This document shows positions 60,394-64,000 of a stretch of DNA of 64,000 bases, one piece after another. The stretch lies in contig NZ_JAUFQG010000004.1 of assembly GCF_030409605.1 (NCBI RefSeq), positions 2,336,001-2,400,000 of the forward strand, read 5' to 3'. The notes beneath the pieces were generated by a model. That model was given only the letters and a program-made list of their open reading frames with translations, did not search any database and was not told the DNA's origin. A program made the translations under genes and the position numbers. Source of the DNA: Simiduia curdlanivorans. GTDB taxonomy: Bacteria; Pseudomonadota; Gammaproteobacteria; Pseudomonadales; Cellvibrionaceae. Numbering within the stretch: the stretch's first letter is position 1; each line of letters starts with the position of its first letter.

Positions 60394-61506
60394 ATGCATT
60401 TTGAGTCACCCATCAAACGTAGAAAGTCGCGCCAAATTATGGTGGGTAATGTGCCCGTGGGTGGCGATGCGCCAATTTCCGTGCAAAGTATGACCAATAC
60501 TGAAACCACCGATGTTGCCGCAACGGTTGGCCAGATCGTTCGTCTGGCCAATGCCGGCGCCGATATTGTGCGCGTATCCGTGCCCAGTATGGAAGCCGCC
60601 GAAGCCTTTGGCTTGATTCGCAAGCAGTCGCCGGTGCCCTTAGTTGCCGACATTCATTTTGATTATCGTATCGCGCTGCGCGTCGCCGATTTAGGCGTAG
60701 ATTGCCTGCGTATTAACCCGGGTAATATTGGCCGCGAAAAGCGTATCGAAGCGGTCATCAGCAAGGCTAAAGATTTAAACATCCCGATTCGCATTGGTGT
60801 TAATGCTGGCTCGTTGGAAAAAGATTTACAGAAAAAATACGGCGAACCAACACCCGATGCCCTGGTTGAGTCAGCGCTGCGCCACGTAGAGTATTTAGAT
60901 AAATTCGATTTTCAAAATTTTAAGGTTAGCGTTAAGGCATCCGACGTATTTATGGCCGTTGCGGCCTATCGAAAATTGGCCACCTTGATTGAGCAGCCCC
61001 TGCACTTAGGTATTACCGAGGCGGGCGGTTTACGTGGTGGCACAGTTAAGTCTTCAATCGGCCTTGGCTTGCTGTTAATGGACGGCATTGGCGATACCAT
61101 TCGCGTGTCGCTTGCGGCAGATCCCGTTGAAGAAATTAAAGTCGGCTGGGATATGTTAAAAAGCCTGAAGCTGCGCGCTAAGGGTATTAATTTTATTGCC
61201 TGCCCCAGCTGTTCACGTCAAAATTTTGATGTCATTAAGACCATGAATGAGTTGGAGATGCGGCTCGAAGATATTACCGTGCCGATGGATGTGGCCGTCA
61301 TAGGTTGCGTCGTCAATGGCCCGGGGGAGGCGAAAGAAGCCGATATTGGTTTAGCCGGCGGCACGCCGAATAACTTGGTTTATATCGATGGCTTGCCCAA
61401 CACTAAATTGAAAGCGGAAAATTTGGTGGATGAGCTCGAATCACTCATTCGCACCAAGGCCGCGGCAAAAGCTAAATTGGAAGAATCAATCATCGCGAAG
61501 GCCTAG
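60394..61506 (+). CDS. ispG: 4-hydroxy-3-methylbut-2-enyl-diphosphate synthase IspG
   Basis: IspG reduces methylerythritol cyclodiphosphate to HMBPP, using a 4Fe-4S cluster. N-terminal SVQSMTNTETTDVAATVGQI and the cluster cysteines in CPSCSRQNFD and AVIGCVVNGPGEAKEADIG are visible. The length of 370 is standard for Proteobacteria. It is the third MEP-pathway gene in the window, and it depends on the Fe-S system encoded just upstream. Confidence 0.97.
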   Translation: MHFESPIKRRKSRQIMVGNVPVGGDAPISVQSMTNTETTDVAATVGQIVRLANAGADIVRVSVPSMEAAEAFGLIRKQSPVPLVADIHFDYRIALRVADLGVDCLRINPGNIGREKRIEAVISKAKDLNIPIRIGVNAGSLEKDLQKKYGEPTPDALVESALRHVEYLDKFDFQNFKVSVKASDVFMAVAAYRKLATLIEQPLHLGITEAGGLRGGTVKSSIGLGLLLMDGIGDTIRVSLAADPVEEIKVGWDMLKSLKLRAKGINFIACPSCSRQNFDVIKTMNELEMRLEDITVPMDVAVIGCVVNGPGEAKEADIGLAGGTPNNLVYIDGLPNTKLKAENLVDELESLIRTKAAAKAKLEESIIAKA

Positions 61507-61544
61507 GAAGGTCTGTTGCGCCTGTTCAGTATGTGGATATTATC

Positions 61545-62813
61545 GTGAAAAAAATTCAAGCCATACGTGGCATGAACGACTTGTTGCCGCAAGATGCAGG
61601 CACTTGGCAATACTTGGAATCGACAGTCGCGGATCTATTGCGCCGCTATCACTATCAAGAAATTCGCTTTCCGGTGCTGGAACAAACAGAGCTGTTTAAG
61701 CGCTCTATTGGCGAAGTGACCGATATTGTTGAAAAGGAAATGTATACCTTTCTGGATCGCAATGATGAAAGCGTGACGCTTCGTCCCGAAGGCACGGCCT
61801 GTTGTGTTCGCGCCTGTGAAGAACACGGCTTGCTCTACAACCAAGTGCAAAAGCTTTGGTATACCGGGCCTATGTTTCGCTATGAAAAGCCACAGAAAGG
61901 TCGTTTGCGTCAGTTTCATCAAATTGGCGTGGAGGCCTTCGGCATGGCTACGCCCGATGTGGACGCCGAACTTTTGATATTGACCGCGCGCCTATGGCGT
62001 GAACTTGGTGTCAGTGACGCGGTCACACTACAGATCAATAGTTTAGGTGTACCCGAATCGCGCGCTCAATACCGCGACGCGCTGGTGGCTTTTTTGGAGG
62101 CGCATAAGTCCGAGCTGGATGAGGATAGCTTGCGTCGTCTGAGCTCTAATCCGCTGCGCGTACTCGACAGCAAAGATCAGAAAACCCAAGCACTCTTGGT
62201 GAATGCCCCGCGGCTGTCTGAATATTTAGATGAGGAGTCTCGGCAGCATTTTTCAACTTTGAAGGCGCTGCTCGATGCCGCGGGCATCAAATATGAAGTG
62301 AATGAGCGCTTAGTGCGTGGCTTGGATTACTACACCAAGACTGTATTTGAGTGGGTGACCGATAAGTTAGGCGCGCAAGGTACCGTGTGTGCCGGCGGGC
62401 GTTACGATGGTTTGGTGGAGCAGCTCGGCGGTCGTGCAACACCGGCGGTGGGTTTTGCCATGGGTATTGAGCGCCTAGTATTGTTGTTGCAGGCGCTAGA
62501 TTGCGTACCAGAGGCTGCCACGCAGCTGCCAGACGTGTATATTGTCGCCGTTGGCGATGTTGTTGCGCCCGCCTTGGCGATGGCCGAGCGATTGCGTGAC
62601 GCGCTACCCTATCTGTCTATTCAATGTCATTGCGGTGGCGGTAGCTTTAAGAGCCAAATGAAAAAAGCCGATAAGAGCGGTGCCCAAGTCGCCCTGATTC
62701 TCGGTGAAGATGAGGTTGCGGCTGGGAAGGTTACCCTGAAGCATCTTCGTTTAGATGCTGAACAACAAACATTGGCTAGCGACGAAATTGCTGCCGCTTT
62801 GAAAACTTTGTAA
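61545..62813 (+). CDS. hisS: Histidyl-tRNA synthetase
   Basis: HisS charges tRNA-His. It is a class II synthetase with N-terminal QAIRGMNDLLP, motif 2 FRYEKPQKGRLRQFHQIG, the histidine A motif LVRGLDYYTKTVFEW and motif 3 TPAVGFAMGIERL. A C-terminal anticodon-binding domain follows. GTG 61545 gives the usual N-terminus; another GTG at 61533 is four codons upstream. The length is about 422. Confidence 0.97.
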   Translation: MKKIQAIRGMNDLLPQDAGTWQYLESTVADLLRRYHYQEIRFPVLEQTELFKRSIGEVTDIVEKEMYTFLDRNDESVTLRPEGTACCVRACEEHGLLYNQVQKLWYTGPMFRYEKPQKGRLRQFHQIGVEAFGMATPDVDAELLILTARLWRELGVSDAVTLQINSLGVPESRAQYRDALVAFLEAHKSELDEDSLRRLSSNPLRVLDSKDQKTQALLVNAPRLSEYLDEESRQHFSTLKALLDAAGIKYEVNERLVRGLDYYTKTVFEWVTDKLGAQGTVCAGGRYDGLVEQLGGRATPAVGFAMGIERLVLLLQALDCVPEAATQLPDVYIVAVGDVVAPALAMAERLRDALPYLSIQCHCGGGSFKSQMKKADKSGAQVALILGEDEVAAGKVTLKHLRLDAEQQTLASDEIAAALKTL

Positions 62814-62863
62814 TTTCTGAAACAGAAACTTACACAAAATAAAACTGTCTGGAGATTGAAACA

Positions 62864-63538
62864 GTGTCTGCGCATTTAACTGAAGAAGAACAAGTAGAAG
62901 CCCTCAAGCGTTGGTGGGCTGAAAACGGTAAGTCATTAATTGTTGCCGTGATTATTGGTGTTGGTGGCTATATGGGCTTCGGCGCATGGAAGGATGGGCG
63001 CCAAGCCGGTGCTGAGGAAGCCTCTGCGCAATACGAGCAAATTACCGAGCTGATGGCTGGCCAAGAAGCCGTATCGGAAACCGATAAGGCAACCATTAAC
63101 CATTTGGCCCAAGGTTTAAAAGATAATCATGCGGACACACTTTATGGTGTGCAGGCCGCTATGTTGTTGGCCAAACAAGCTGTTGAGGCGAATGATTTGA
63201 GCAAGGCAGAAGCCGAGTTGCGCTGGGCGCTTGATCAGGCGTCTGAGCTCAATGTCGAATTGCTAGCGCGCTTGCGCTTGGCGCGTGTTTTAGCGGCCCA
63301 AGCAAAATTTGCCGATGCCTTGAGCGTTATTTCTGTTCAAGAGGAAGCCTCGTTTGCATCTTTATATGCGGAAGTGCGCGGCGATGTGTTTGCAGCTGAA
63401 AGTAAGCTGGATAAGGCCGCCGAGGCTTATACTGCTGCCATTGCCAGCGTTGATGCGAAAGACATGGCTCGCGCCGGCCAGCTACGGATGAAATTAAATA
63501 GCGTGCAGCCGAAAGCTGCCGATAAGAAGGACGTCTAA
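62864..63538 (+). CDS. yfgM: YfgM-like TPR inner-membrane protein
   Basis: The protein of 224 residues has a cytoplasmic start (LTEEEQVEALKRWWAENGKS) and a single membrane helix (about 25-42). A periplasmic helical repeat region follows. YfgM binds SecYEG and periplasmic chaperones and is found just before bamB, as here. The start is GTG 62864, 11 nt after TCTGGAG. Its stop TAA overlaps the bamB ATG by one base. Confidence 0.92.
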   Translation: MSAHLTEEEQVEALKRWWAENGKSLIVAVIIGVGGYMGFGAWKDGRQAGAEEASAQYEQITELMAGQEAVSETDKATINHLAQGLKDNHADTLYGVQAAMLLAKQAVEANDLSKAEAELRWALDQASELNVELLARLRLARVLAAQAKFADALSVISVQEEASFASLYAEVRGDVFAAESKLDKAAEAYTAAIASVDAKDMARAGQLRMKLNSVQPKAADKKDV

Positions 63539-64000
63539 TGAATCGTTTACTGGCTCTATTTGCCGTTTTATTTCTGGGCGCTTGTTCGTCGACAGATGAA
63601 ATTGATATCGAGCCAAAAGAGCTGGAAGACTTTGCGCCTAAGGTGAAATTGCAAGAGCTTTGGTCTGTGTCTGTGGGCGCAGGTCAGGATGAGCGCTACT
63701 CGCGTTTTGTGCCGGCCATCGAAGGCGATACGATTTATGCCGTTGATGTTGAGGGCGAAGTGTTTGCCTTCGATAAAAACAAGGGTAAGGAACAGTGGTC
63801 GGTCGAGTTGGATCAGGCCATCAGTGCCGGCGTGGGTTTGTCGGCACGAGCCTTGTTGCTCGGCAGCTACAAAGGCGAAATCATTGCACTAAGTAAGCAA
63901 GATGGCAGTGAGCTGTGGCGCACGGTGTTATCGAGCGAGGTGGTTTCCGAGCCCACCGCTAGTGCTGGCGTGGTTGTTGCCACCACCAACGATGGCCGCC
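63538..64000 (+). CDS. bamB: Outer-membrane assembly lipoprotein BamB, 3' end cut by window
   Basis: BamB is the beta-propeller lipoprotein of the BAM complex. The signal MNRLLALFAVLFLGACSS has lipobox LGAC. The first propeller blades show PQQ-like repeats (GDTIYAVDVEGEVFAFDKNKG, EQWSVELD; GEIIALSKQDGSELWRT). The frame stays open to the window end, so about 154 of some 380 residues are seen. It is coupled to yfgM by the TAATG overlap. Confidence 0.95.
   Translation, partial: MNRLLALFAVLFLGACSSTDEIDIEPKELEDFAPKVKLQELWSVSVGAGQDERYSRFVPAIEGDTIYAVDVEGEVFAFDKNKGKEQWSVELDQAISAGVGLSARALLLGSYKGEIIALSKQDGSELWRTVLSSEVVSEPTASAGVVVATTNDGR

Overview
The window reads as chromosomal DNA of a Gram-negative gammaproteobacterium, most likely a marine cellvibrionad/pseudomonad relative. 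The reasons are the gene orders tilS-pyrG-kdsA-eno-ftsB-ispD-ispF-truD-pcm-popT-nlpD-rpoS, queA-tgt-secD-secF and ndk-rlmN-pilF-rodZ-ispG-hisS-yfgM-bamB, the presence of KDO synthesis, lipoproteins, NlpD and BamB, and a complete MEP-pathway gene set. The genus is an inference; no rRNA gene is present. Both window edges cut genes: a RoxA-like di-haem cytochrome c at the left and bamB at the right.

Layout. 1-13.8 kb: conserved housekeeping block (tRNA lysidinylation, CTP, KDO, glycolysis, division, isoprenoids, pseudouridine synthase, protein repair, undecaprenyl-phosphate transport, amidase activator, RpoS); surE is missing from its usual place. 13.8-25.4 kb: RNase II, a TetR-controlled pair for beta-oxidation of unsaturated fatty acids (dienoyl-CoA isomerase and FadH), an aromatic 2-oxoacid decarboxylase, a YdiJ-type D-2-hydroxyglutarate dehydrogenase and an outer-membrane barrel protein. 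25.6-30.2 kb: a five-gene arsenic operon with an ArsC-ArsR fusion, Acr3, a tyrosine/dual-specificity phosphatase, and the GAPDH-ArsJ pair. It combines arsenate reduction plus arsenite export with arseno-phosphoglycerate export. 30.6-34.2 kb: an M15 peptidase with a Tat-like signal, a small zinc-ribbon protein, an RDD membrane protein, an FHA-cyclase protein and tpx.

34.2-39.0 kb is the only clearly accessory region: AT-rich, mostly minus-strand genes, many hairpins and repeats, ending at tRNA-Leu(CAA). It carries a HEPN-domain protein with an RxxxxH motif, a possible immunity protein of the DUF1629/Imm11 type, and several unrecognised small genes. This is the best place to look for an undescribed defence or toxin-immunity module.

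39.4-48.9 kb: queA-tgt, secD-secF (no yajC between), a PAS-PAS hybrid histidine kinase, suhB, a 258-bp structured element with 16-bp perfect terminal inverted repeats, and trmJ. 49.0-56.8 kb: an iron-sulfur operon in which IscR and an IscS-type desulfurase head a full SUF set (sufB-C-D-S-A-T-E), with a near-consensus type 1 IscR site over the promoter. 57.0-64 kb: ndk to bamB.

All assignments come from reading the sequence and remembered family motifs; no searches were run.
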